A DNA stretch of 64,000 nucleotides, taken from Betaproteobacteria bacterium. GTDB lineage: Bacteria; Pseudomonadota; Gammaproteobacteria; Burkholderiales; Ga0077523. Below the pieces are notes generated by a model. That model saw nothing but the letters and a program-made list of their open reading frames with translations. It did no database searches and was not told where the DNA came from. Position 1 is the first letter of the stretch, and every line of letters begins with the position of its first letter. A program made the translations under genes and the position numbers. Shown in pieces: positions 10,221 through 19,214 of the stretch. The stretch spans positions 1-64,000 of the forward strand of contig JADJPK010000016.1 of the NCBI GenBank assembly GCA_016713305.1. The letters are read 5' to 3'.

Positions 10221-10254
10221 AAGAACGGGCCTGCCGGACGGCAGGCCCGTTCTT
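10221..10254. terminator. Perfect 15-bp hairpin terminator
   Basis: Arms 10221-10235 and 10240-10254 are exact inverted copies (AAGAACGGGCCTGCC) around the four-base loop GGAC. The stem ends in TTCTT, so it reads as an intrinsic terminator for the Gly/Tyr-rich gene ending at 10199. Confidence 0.8.
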
Positions 10255-10433
10255 CGTTGTGAAAGGCGGGCAAGTTACGAGGTCCGGGCGTGTCCGGTCC
10301 GGAAAGCTGCAATGCGCATGCTTGGCAATCGGCGCCGCCCCTGCCGACCGGTCCCCGCATGGCGCCTCGGCTTGCGCCGAATTCCGCGAATCACTGCGTG
10401 CCGCCGCGTCGAGCGGACTTTCGCTCCAGCGCA

Positions 10434-10466
10434 ATGCGAACGGCCACCCAGGGTGGCCGTTCGCAT
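10434..10466. terminator. Perfect 16-bp hairpin downstream of rpoN
   Basis: Arms 10434-10449 and 10451-10466 pair perfectly (ATGCGAACGGCCACCC and its complement), with a single central base, so the innermost pairs must open to form the loop. It lies 18 bases past the rpoN stop and between convergent genes, so it probably terminates rpoN transcription. Confidence 0.65.
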
Positions 10467-10483
10467 CGTTCGGGAAGGAGGGG

Positions 10484-11979
10484 TCAGGTGGGCTGCCGGC
10501 TGCGCAATTCCGCCGTTTCCAGACGCAGGGACTGCCGGTACTTGGTGACCGTGCGGCGGGCCACCACGAGACCCTGCCTCGCCAGGCGCCGGGCGATCTC
10601 GGCATCGGACAGGCGATCCGTCGATTTCTCGCCTTCGATCATGTCCTTCACCAGGCCGCGGATGGCCGTTGGAGAGCAGCTGCCGCCGTTGGCGGTCTTC
10701 ATGCCGCGCGAGAAGAAGTACTTCAGCTCGTATACGCCCATGGGAGTGGACAGGAACTTGTTATTGGTCACGCGGGACACCGTGGACTCGTGCAGTCCCA
10801 GTTCGGTGGCGATCTCCCGCAGACCCAGAGGTTTCATGGCCATGGGCCCGTACTCGAAGAACTGGGACTGGCGCCGGATGATCGCTTCGGCCACGCTGAG
10901 AATGGTCGCGAAGCGCTGTTCCACCGTGCGCATGGTCCACTTGGCTTCCTGCAGATGGGCCGCCATCTCCGCGTGCCTGGCTTCGCGGTGCCGGCGGAAC
11001 AGCTCCGCATAGACCCGGTTCATCCGGACCTTGGGAATGATGGCCGGATTGAGCGAAGCCATCATCGCACCGCGGACCTTCCGGACGATCACGTCGGGGG
11101 TGATGTATCGGCTCGACGAGGCCGAGTGATCCCATCCCGGCCGTGGCTTGAGCCGCCGGATGCGCGTCCATGCCCATTCGATCTCGCTTCTGTCGCACTC
11201 GAGCGTCTCGGCGAGCCTGGCGAAGTCGCGGACCGCCAGATCCGACAGATGACCCGACACGATGCGCACGAGCAGATCCCGTTGCTCTTCCGTGAGGTCG
11301 GGCGCTGCCAGGATCTGCAGCTGCAGACATTCGCCGACGTTGCGCGCACCCACGCCGGCAGGCTCCAGCGCCTGCACCCTGCGCAGTGCGATGCGGACTT
11401 CGTCCTCGCCTGCAGGCGGATCCAGCTCGGCGATGGTGGCCAGTTCCCGCAGAGGGATGCGCAGATAGCCGTCGTCATCCAGGGAGTCGACGACAGCACT
11501 GGCCAGGATCCGGTCCCGCTCGGAAAGATTGAGCAGATTGAGCTGACGGTGCAGAAATTCCTGCAGCGAAGCCTCGTGCGTGAGCATGTCGGCGAAGCTG
11601 CCTTCGTGTTCGTCGTTGCGGCGGCTGGAAGATCCGGTTTCCATCGTCCACGCGTCGCCGGCATCGCCTGTGTCGGCTTCGTGTTCCGGCGCGTCCTTGT
11701 CCACGTGCGCGATCAGGTCCGTCTCGGGCATCTCGACCGACGATGGAGATTCCTCGGGGACTTCCGGCACATCCGGCTTCTGCGCATTCGCCGCGGCGGC
11801 AGCGCTGCCGTCATCGTCCGACTCACCGTCGCTGCTCTCCAGGAACGGGTTGTTGTTCATCAGCTCCTGGACTTCGCGTGCGAAATCGAGAGAGAAAGCT
11901 GCAGCAGCCGGACAGCGCGCTGCAGCCGGGGAGTGAGGGAGTGCTGCTGCCGGACCTCCCTGCGGAATGACACATCCAT
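10484..11979 (-). CDS. rpoN: RNA polymerase sigma-54 factor RpoN
   Basis: The sigma factor for -24/-12 promoters, which needs AAA+ activators. Region I is visible at the N-terminus (VRQQHSLTPRLQRAVRLLQ, then EVQELMNNNPFLE) and is followed by an acidic linker. The core-binding domain follows (LHRQLNLLNLSERDR, LEPAGVGARNVGECLQLQI), then the DNA-binding part with LHESTVSRVTNNK. The RpoN box ARRTVTKYRQ is near the end. One frame change at about 11893, inside the TCTCTCTC run in region I, is a probable single-base error: adding one base restores LQLSSLDFAREVQ. The start at 11979 follows AGGAGACGCGT. Its neighbours are not the usual lptB/hpf/ptsN genes, so this may be a second rpoN copy. Confidence 0.9.
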
Positions 11980-12100
11980 ACGCGTCTCCTGTTGCGTGAT
12001 CGCGGTGGGGCGGCACCGGCCCCTCCTGCTGGAGGCCAGCTCACCGCAATGTCCATGCCGCACCCTGCAAGGTTCTGATTCGACGGCCCCTTGCGGGCGA

Positions 12101-12128
12101 TTGAAAGGGGGCGGCGATGCCATATTTT
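12101..12128 (+). promoter_or_regulatory. Putative sigma-70-type promoter
   Basis: TTGAAA at 12101-12106 is separated by 16 bases from TATTTT at 12123-12128. It is one of few AT-rich spots in this GC-rich region and points towards the hemerythrin gene 160 bases downstream. Confidence 0.4.
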
Positions 12129-12155
12129 TGCCGAACGCGGAAGCTCTTTCGGCAA
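12128..12155. promoter_or_regulatory. Inverted repeat overlapping the putative start of transcription
   Basis: TTGCCGAA (12128-12135) and TTCGGCAA (12148-12155) form a perfect 8-base dyad with a 12-base spacer just after the -10-like element. It could be an operator or a leader hairpin. Confidence 0.35.
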
Positions 12156-12287
12156 CTGTTGCGACGGCACCGAGGACATCCGTACGGCATCCCCGGTGCC
12201 GAGGCGCCGCGGGGAACGGCGTTTGCCATGGCGGGGCCGTCGCAGTGCGCCGTCGTTCGACGGCGCCGACCGAAGAGGAGTCGGGAA

Positions 12288-12959
12288 ATGGCAACAGCAT
12301 CACGCAGCAGCAGCCGTGCGAACAGCAACGCACGCAACGAGATCCTTCAGATGCTCATCGAGGATCACAAGAAGGTGAAGAAGGCCTTCCGCCGGTTCGA
12401 ACAGCTCGACGTGGAGGACGATCCGGAGGAATGCAGTGAATTGGTGGAGACGACCTGTGCGGAGGTGCTCGTGCACGCAACCATCGAAGAGGAGATCCTC
12501 TATCCGGCCGCGCGAGAGGCGTTGCGCGACGGCGATCTGATCGACGAGGCCGAGGTCGAGCACCAGAGTGCCCATGAGCTCCTCGACCGGCTGAAGGGCA
12601 TGGAGCCGGGGGACGAGAAATACGCGGCGCTCTTCACGGTGCTCGGTGAGTACCTCAAGCACCACATCAAGGAAGAGGAAGGCGAGATGTTCCCGCAGCT
12701 CATGCGCGCGCGTCTCGACTGGGAGGCGCTGGCCGAACAGATGCGGACCCGGCGAATGGAAATGATGAGAAGCCTGGGGCTCGAGGTGGAGGAAGACGAA
12801 GAACAGGAATCCGGCGAGGGCGCGCAGGACGAAGAGCGCGGGCGAGCCGCAGGACAGAAGGGAGTCCCGGCACGCGGCAGCGGCGGCCGGCAATCTGCAA
12901 CGCCCTCGGGCAACCGTTCCCGCGGAGGCGGCCCGGGCGCCGGCGAGCAGAAGCGCTGA
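12288..12959 (+). CDS. Hemerythrin HHE-domain protein with low-complexity tail
   Basis: An intact 223-residue protein. The di-iron ligands are in order: IEDHKKVKKAFRRFE, HATIEEEILYPAAREA, EHQSAHELLDRLKG and HHIKEEEGEMFPQL. The domain ends near residue 160, followed by an acidic segment (EEDEEQESGEGAQDEE) and a Gly/Arg/Ser tail that is probably disordered. The start at 12288 follows GAAGAGGAGTCGGGA. The domain is close in pattern to the hemerythrin at 406-929, so the two may be paralogues. It is probably a cytosolic oxygen or redox-responsive di-iron protein. The glycan locus begins 13 bases later, so read-through from this promoter is possible. Confidence 0.85.
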   Translation: MATASRSSSRANSNARNEILQMLIEDHKKVKKAFRRFEQLDVEDDPEECSELVETTCAEVLVHATIEEEILYPAAREALRDGDLIDEAEVEHQSAHELLDRLKGMEPGDEKYAALFTVLGEYLKHHIKEEEGEMFPQLMRARLDWEALAEQMRTRRMEMMRSLGLEVEEDEEQESGEGAQDEERGRAAGQKGVPARGSGGRQSATPSGNRSRGGGPGAGEQKR

Positions 12960-12972
12960 GGCGGGTGGCATC

Positions 12973-14172
12973 GTGCCAGCCCGCGAACCGCGCGACGGAG
13001 CGCCGGCATGGCGCTCGTGGTGGATGGCCGGATTCGAAGGGGCCGACCACCTCAACAGCCGCGGCGTGCCGCTGGACATGAACCAAGCCAGCGGTCACCT
13101 GCAACGCCTGAATCAGGACTACGCGAAAGCGGTGCGGCTCGGGTTCCGGACCGTGCGCGAAAGTGTCGGCTGGCGCCTGGCCGAACCCGCTCCCGGGTGC
13201 TTCGACTGGAGCCGCGTACGGCGGACGGTGCGCGTGGCACGCCGGCACGGCGTGCAGGTGCTGTGGACGTTGATGCACTACGGTTTGCCCCCCGATCTGG
13301 ACTACGGCTCACCGGAGCTCTCCGGCCGCCTCGCCCGCTTCGCCGCCGCTTTCGCCCGCGAACTGGCGGCACTGGGGGAGACCGGCAACGTCTGCACGCC
13401 GGTCAACGAAATCGGTTTCACCGCCTGGGCAGCCTCGCAGACCGGACTTTTCGCGGGGCGCGGAAACTCCGGCGGCGCGGCGGGCAGTTCCTTCGAAAGC
13501 GGGTTCGAGATCAAGCGCAATCTCGTGTGTGCGTGCATCGCCGCCATGCAGGCGATACGCGAGGTGGACCGCGATGCGCGGTTTCTTCACGTGGAGCCTG
13601 TCGTCCACGTGGCAGCGCCGGCGGACCGTCCGGATCTGGACGGCCTCGCAAGCCGCATCTGCGGTTACCAGTGGCAGGCGTGGGACATGCTGGCCGGGAT
13701 CATCGAACCGCAATTGGGCGGCGCGCCGCACTGGCTCGATTGCGTGGGAGTGAACCACTATCACAGTGGCCAGTGGGAAGCGGGCACCGAGCGGCGCCTG
13801 GACTGGTTCGCGCGGGACCCCCGGCGCCGTCCCTTTCGCGAACTGCTGGCCGAGTGCTGGACCCGCTATGGCCGTCCGATGATCGTGGCGGAGACGAGCC
13901 ACGTGGGCGCGGGCCGCGCCGCATGGCTGCACGAGATCGCCGGCGAGGTGCGTGCCGCACGGGAAGCCGGCGTCCCCGTGACCGGCCTCTGTCTGTATCC
14001 GTTCGTCGACCGGCCCGACTGGGACGATGCCGCGCACTGGCATCGCAGCGGAGTGTTCGACGTTCGCGCCGATACCGATTCGCGCTGGTCCTGCCGCCGG
14101 CTTCCCAACCAATCCTACGTCCGCGCCATCCGCGCATGGCAGGACGCCACGAGCATCCACAAGGAAAGACCC
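12973..14172 (+). CDS. GH1-like glycoside hydrolase module (first part of a fusion)
   Basis: Starts at GTG 12973 with GAGG nine bases upstream. About 400 residues form a TIM-barrel-like glycosidase resembling family 1 beta-glucosidases: FEGADHLNSRG at the start, LGFRTVRESVGWRLAEP, WTLMHYGLPPDLDYG, then TPVNEIGF with the Asn-Glu acid/base pair at about residue 154. VGVNHYHSGQWE follows, and MIVAETSHVG carries the likely nucleophile Glu. No stop separates it from the following glycosyltransferase: the frame runs straight through the ATG at 14173. Either a true fusion exists or a one-base error removed the stop (another frame has a TGA shortly after 14173). It probably trims or modifies the glycan made by its neighbours. 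Confidence 0.75.
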
Positions 14173-15372
14173 ATGTCTCATCTGATCGTGTTCTGCCATC
14201 TGCGCTGGGACTTTGTCTTCCAGCGTCCGCAACAGGTCCTCTCGCGGCTGGCGGAGCGGTATCGCATCCACTACGTGGAGGAGCCGCTCCACGCCGACGG
14301 CAAGCCGCGCCTCGAGCGCATGACGCGCGGACCCGGCATCGATGTGCTGCGGCCCTGCACACCGCTGCAGGTGCACGGGTTCCACGACGAGCAGCTTCCG
14401 CTGCTGCAGCCCCTTCTCGCGGACTATTTCCGCGCACAGGGCATCAAGGACTGCATCGCGTGGACGTACACCCCCATGGCCCTGCCGCTCATCGCGCAAC
14501 TCGAGCCCCGCGCGGTGGTGTACGACTGCATGGACGAACTGTCCGCGTTCAAGGATGCGCCACGGCAGTTGCGCCAGCGCGAGAACGCGCTGCTCAAGAT
14601 GGCGCGCCTGGTGTTCGCAGGCGGCCCGGCCTTGTACGACGCCAAGCGGGCCGTGCATCCCAACGTGCATTGCCTGCCCAGCGGAGTGGACGCGGGACAC
14701 TTCTCTCCCGGGCGGCTGTCCGCCCATTCCGCCGAAACGAGCGGGCTCATGGGATCCAGGGCGCGCTGCCCCGTCCGCGTCTGGGCTACTTCGGGGTGAT
14801 CGACGAGCGCCTGGACACCGGACTGCTGGCGCATCTTGCCGCCGAACGTCCCCACTGGCAGTTCATCATGGTGGGACCTGTCGTCAAGATCGACCCCGCG
14901 CAGCTGCCGCGGGGGCCCAACATTCACTGGCTCGGGCAGCAGCCCTACGAACTCCTGCCGCACCTGCTGGCAGGCTGGGATGTCGCGCTCCTGCCCTTTG
15001 CCCTCAACGACGCGACGCGGTTCATCAGCCCCACGAAGACGCTGGAGTACCTGGCGGGCGGCAAGCCGGTGGTCAGCACCGCGATCGCCGACGTGATCCG
15101 GCTGTATGGGGATGCGGTGAGCGTGGCCGGCGACCCTGCGCAGTTCCTCGAAGCCTGCGACCGCGCGCTGCTGGAATCCTTCCAGGCTGCCATGCAGCGG
15201 CATTCGAGCGGCGCGGCGCTGGTCGCGAGCCATTCGTGGGATTCGATCGCGGCCGCGATGCTGGACCGGCTGGAAGCGGAATTGCAGGCCACCGAAGCGC
15301 CCGCTTCGCCGCAGGCAGGCGCCGCGGAGTCCGCGCCCGCCGCAGCAGGGGTCGTCCATCCGTCCCCGCGCC
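14173..15372 (+). CDS. Glycosyltransferase module (GT1/GT4-like) of the fusion
   Basis: A possible independent start at ATG 14173 is preceded by AAGGAAAG, although the frame is continuous with the glycosidase. The N-terminus reads SHLIVFCHLRWDFVFQRPQQ, a motif of a bacterial glycosyltransferase family. Later blocks are VYDCMDELSAF, LPSGVDAGHFSPG and, after a frame change near 14755, GYFGVIDERLDTGLL, IHWLGQQPYELLPHL and ISPTKTLEYLAGGKPVV, the donor-binding end of GT-B enzymes. It should transfer a sugar from a nucleotide donor in the cytosol. The C-terminus runs without stop through an Ala/Pro-rich linker (about 15285-15385) into a flavin domain. Confidence 0.78.
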
Positions 15373-16763
15373 GTCCGCGGCAGTGGAAGCACGTGATTGC
15401 GGGAGCGGGGCCGACGGGGCTCGCCGCCGCGTACTACCTCGGTCTCGCCGGCGACGGTCCGCAGACGCTCCTGCTGGAGCGCGAGAAGCAGGTGGGGGGC
15501 TGGTGCCGCTCGCTCGAGGCAGGCGGCTTCACCTTCGATCATGCCGGACACATCATGTTCTCCAACGATCCGGAGGTTCTGCGGCTCTACGAACTGCTGC
15601 TCGGCGACAACCTGCACTGGCAGAACCGCGAGGCCTGGGTCTACAGCAAGGGGGTGTACACACGCTATCCGTTCCAGGGTTCGCTGCACGGCTTGCCGCC
15701 CCAGGTGCTGAAGGAGTGCATCGTGGGCGCCATCGAGGCCCGGTTCGGCCCGCTGCGAGGCGGTGGAACGGGCGGTTCGGGGGTGCATGCCGGAGCACGG
15801 CCGCGTCCTGCGAACTTCGAGGAATTCATCCTCGGCGTGTGGGGCGAGGGTATCGCGCGGCATTTCGCGATTCCGTACAACCGCAAGCTGTGGACGGTTC
15901 CGCTGGACGAGATGGAAACATCCTGGCTCGAAGGCAGGGTGCCGCTGCCCGATCTGGAACAGATCATCGAAGGGGCGCTGGAACACACGCCCCGGCCGAT
16001 GGGGCCCAATGCGCGCTTCGGCTATCCCTTGCGGGGCGGGTTCCAGGCGTTGATGACGGGATTCCTTCCGCACCTGCAGTGCGAGCTCGCCACGGAGGCC
16101 ACGGTGGTGAGCGTGTCGCCCTCGCGCCGCATGCTGCGACTCGCGGACGGTCGCGTCATCCGGTTCGAGACGCTCGTGAGCACCATGCCGCTGCCCCGGC
16201 TCGTGGAGGCGTGCGGTGACGAGGCGCCTGCCGAGGTGCAGACCGCGGCCCGGGCGCTGCGCCATGTGGCCGTGCGATGTGTCCACCTGGGCGTCGCGCG
16301 TTCCGGGCTGACTGACAAGCACTGGATCTACTACCCGGAGGACACGGTCTTCCACCGCATCTTCGTGCAGGGCAATGCGAGCCCGCACGTCAATCCTCCC
16401 GGCGGATTCGGTCTCACCTGTGAGATCACGCACAGCGCCGCAAAACCGCTGCCATGCGAAGGCGACGAACTGGTGCGGCGCGTGGTGGACGACTGCCGCC
16501 GCGTCGGAATGCTGCAACCGGACGATCGGATCGCCGTCTCTGCGCAAGTGGACATGCCTTGTGCCTACGTGGTGTACGACCACGCGCGCAGCGGCAACGT
16601 GGAACGCATCCGACGCTGGCTGGAGCCGTTCTCGATCATCCTGGCCGGCCGCTACAGCGAATGGGAGTACTACAACTCGGATCACGCGTTCGTGGCGGGC
16701 CGCCGCGCGGCGGCTGAGGCAGGCCAGCGCTCCGCGGCGGTGGATCTCGCCAGCGCGGGGTGA
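15373..16763 (+). CDS. FAD-dependent UDP-galactopyranose-mutase-like / amine-oxidase-type module
   Basis: The third module of the continuous frame, about 455 residues. HVIAGAGPTGLAAAYYLGL is the Rossmann dinucleotide motif. LLLEREKQVGGWCRSLEAGG and FDHAGHIMFSNDPEV follow, as in UDP-galactopyranose mutases and protoporphyrinogen-oxidase-like enzymes. Further along are YNRKLWTVPLDEMETSW and FGYPLRGGFQALM. The end, YSEWEYYNSDHAFVAGRRAA, contains the second flavin contact. No ATG or GTG occurs in frame between the glycosyltransferase end and this domain, and the linker looks like a genuine interdomain linker, so a glycosyltransferase-flavoenzyme fusion is likely. It may interconvert a nucleotide sugar used by the attached transferase; this is inference. 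Confidence 0.75.
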
Positions 16764-16809
16764 CGCGGACCGCGGGCGACGCCGAGATAAACCGGAGGAA
16801 GCACACGCG

Positions 16810-17779
16810 ATGATCATCGACGCACACCTGCACTGTACGGGCCGCGAGACGGCCGACGACGTGTTGCGTACGCTGGACGACGCGGCCGTGGATGTGGGGG
16901 TTCTGCTCGCACCGTTCCTGAGCGACGGTTATTCGCTCGGCGATCCCGCGTCGCTGCGACAGGCGAACGAGCACCTGGGGAGAATCGTCCGCGGGCACGC
17001 GGACCGGATGGTGGGGTTCGCCGTGGTCAATCCCTCCGATCCCGCAGCCCCCGGCGACCTGCGTCACGCCGTGGAGGCCTGGGGCCTCAAGGGCGTGAAG
17101 ATGGTTCCCTCCGGATGGTATCCCTACGCGCCGGAAGTGCAGCCTGCGTTCGCCGTGGCGGCCGAGCTGGAACTGCCGGTGCTGTTCCACAGCGGCATCT
17201 TCATCGACGGCAAGTCCGGGCGTTTCTGCCGGCCGGTGTATTTCGAAGCGCTGCGCGACCATCCGGGCGCGCGGGTGGCGCTGGCCCATCTCGGGTGGCC
17301 GTGGACCGACGAAGCGCTCGCCGTGTGTCTCATCGACCGCATTCACGGCGTGGAACCGGCGCAGGCGCAATTCAGACTGGACATCTCCTTCGGTCCACCG
17401 CCGCCTTACCGGCGGGAGGTCCTGTCCCGGGCCGTCGAGGTCATCGGCCCGCAATCGCTGCAGTTCGGAAGCGATTGCTTTCCCGTGCGCGGGCGAGGAA
17501 CTGCGCCGCAGACGTTCCTGGGTCGAGGATCTGATGGACGAAATGACATGGGATGCCGCAACGCGTGAGCAGGTGTTAGTCCAGACCGCGGCGGCGTGGT
17601 TGCGACTGCCGGGTAGAAGCGAGCGGGCGGCGGTGGGGGAGGACCCGGCCAGCAGTGCGGCGGTCTCGGCACCCGCCGCATCGCCAGCGGCGCAGAACTG
17701 GGCGCACCGTACGGGAACTGCACCGGATGCGCGCTGCGCGCCTGCCGGAGGGGCGTCCGCCTCCCCGAGGTGCTGCTGA
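16810..17779 (+). CDS. Amidohydrolase-family protein (COG2159 type)
   Basis: A metal-dependent hydrolase or decarboxylase-like TIM barrel. It starts at ATG 16810 with GGAGGAAG upstream. IIDAHLHCTGRE gives the metal-binding HxH, GLKGVKMVPSGWYPYAP is a family block, LPVLFHSGIFIDGK carries the next His and VALAHLGWPW another. QFGSDCFPV carries the last Asp. The frame changes near 17490. After it the protein continues as SWVEDLMDEMTWDAATREQV, the usual C-terminal helix, and runs on with a low-complexity tail to the TGA at 17777-17779. The next gene starts two bases later, so they form an operon. The substrate is unknown; the glycan context suggests a sugar-derived compound. Confidence 0.78.
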
Positions 17780-17780
17780 C

Positions 17781-19043
17781 GTGGCCTCCGCCGTCCGCCA
17801 GGCTGCACCGCCGGGAGTCCGCGTCCTGGAGATTCTCGGCAACGCGATCGTGGGCGGTATGGAAACGTACGCGACGCGGCTCGTGGAGTGGATGACCCGC
17901 GCCCAGTTCGAAGTGAGCGTCCTGTGTCCGTTCGAGAGCGTTGTCACGCGGCGCCTGCGCGAAGCCGGGGCGGAGGTCTACGTCGCCCCCATGGCCGAAG
18001 ACATGCCGTGGTCCACGATCCAGCTCGCCGCCACCCTGGTGCGAAGCAGCGGGATCGATGTGCTGCACGCGCACCTGCCCAATGCGCATCTGCTTGCGGC
18101 ACTGTCCGGCCGGCTCACCGGCAAACCCGTGCTTACGACCATTCACGGAAGGCAGCTGTCCCCCCTGGACATCGAACTCCACCGCCTCGCCGGCTCGCAT
18201 GTGAGCGTGGTCTGCCAGGACACCTGGTTCCAGGCGCTGGCCGTGGGCGTGACGCCCCAGCAGTTGTCCCTGATCGAGAACGGTGTCGACACGGACTGGT
18301 TCGTGCCTCGGCCGGTGGAGGCAGAACCGTCGCGGGTGCTCCGGGACCGATGGAACATCGCTCCCGACGCTCCGCTCGTGGGTTTCGTCGGGAGGCTCTC
18401 GCCGGAGAAGGGGCCCGAAGTGTTCCTGCGCGCGGCACTGGTGGTGCACGCGCGTCAGCCGGCCGCGCATTTCGTTCTGGTGGGGGAGGGCCCCATGCGG
18501 GCGGGACTGGAAGAACAGGCCGGCCGGGCAGGGCTGACTCCGTTCCTCCACTTTACGGGCGCGTGCAGCGACATGCGCGACGTGTATCACGATCTGGACG
18601 CGGTGGTGAGCACTTCGCACTCCGAGGCCATGCCGCTCGTGGTGATGGAGGCCATGGCCTGCGGGCTGCCGGTGATCGCCACGTCCGTGGGCGGAGTCGT
18701 GGAGATGATCGAACACGAGCGTACGGGATGGGGGGTGAGGCCGGGCGACTACGAGGGGGTGGGAGCAAGACTCCATACGCTCCTGTCCTCCGCACCGCTG
18801 GCCCGCGAGATGGGCCGCCGTGCGCGCGAGCGGGTGCAGGAACGCTTCGGGCTCGCGGCCAGTTGCGACGCCATGGGCCGGCTCCTCTCCCTGCTCGCCC
18901 ATGGCCGATCGGAACCGCGGCGCGCCAGCGGGGGCGGCAACGGCTTCGCACGTCCGACGATCGTGCGTGAATCGGCCGCGGGATCACAGACCGCGCTCTC
19001 GCGACTCGAGCGTTCTGCCGGCACGCCGGCGCCGGAGTCCTGA
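17781..19043 (+). CDS. Glycosyltransferase family 4 protein
   Basis: A GT-B retaining transferase of 420 residues, intact. The acceptor-side N-terminus is VLEILGNAIVGGMETYATRL. The donor side has FVGRLSPEKGPEVFLRAA, LVGEGPMRAGLEEQ and SHSEAMPLVVMEAMACGLPV with the family E-x7-E motif, then VGGVVEMIEHERTGW. The start is taken as GTG 17781, one base after the amidohydrolase stop, with GAGG upstream; a longer form from 17655 would overlap that gene by over 100 bases. It ends the plus-strand glycan locus. The sugar and acceptor cannot be read from sequence. Confidence 0.85.
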   Translation: MASAVRQAAPPGVRVLEILGNAIVGGMETYATRLVEWMTRAQFEVSVLCPFESVVTRRLREAGAEVYVAPMAEDMPWSTIQLAATLVRSSGIDVLHAHLPNAHLLAALSGRLTGKPVLTTIHGRQLSPLDIELHRLAGSHVSVVCQDTWFQALAVGVTPQQLSLIENGVDTDWFVPRPVEAEPSRVLRDRWNIAPDAPLVGFVGRLSPEKGPEVFLRAALVVHARQPAAHFVLVGEGPMRAGLEEQAGRAGLTPFLHFTGACSDMRDVYHDLDAVVSTSHSEAMPLVVMEAMACGLPVIATSVGGVVEMIEHERTGWGVRPGDYEGVGARLHTLLSSAPLAREMGRRARERVQERFGLAASCDAMGRLLSLLAHGRSEPRRASGGGNGFARPTIVRESAAGSQTALSRLERSAGTPAPES

Positions 19044-19181
19044 GCCGTCCGGCCTGAGTCTTCCACCACGGCTTCGCCGACCGGGCATTCGAGGACGGTC
19101 GATCCGCGACGGGAACTTCGCGCTTCCCCGCAAAGAAGCCGTCCACCACTCCCGGGTCCGCCCTCCTGCGGCACACAAGGC

Positions 19182-19214
19182 CGGGCGCACCGGGCACGTC
19201 ACCCGGTGCGCCCG
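19182..19214. terminator. 13-bp hairpin between convergent genes
   Basis: Arms 19182-19194 and 19202-19214 (CGGGCGCACCGGG and its complement) pair perfectly around a 7-base loop. It overlaps the katE stop codon and lies after the GT4 gene, so it may end transcription from both sides. No T-run follows. Confidence 0.5.

Larger units (their letters stand above)
11980..12287. other. Divergent intergenic region rpoN / hemerythrin
   Basis: About 308 bases with no convincing gene. It separates rpoN (minus) from the hemerythrin (plus) and contains the AT-rich promoter-like stretch and inverted repeat listed separately. Nothing else stands out. Confidence 0.6.

Noticed and set aside
14424..16817. 797-residue minus-strand open frame opposite the GT/FAD modules
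   Set aside because: No recognisable domain, and the opposite strand has clear flavin and transferase motifs.
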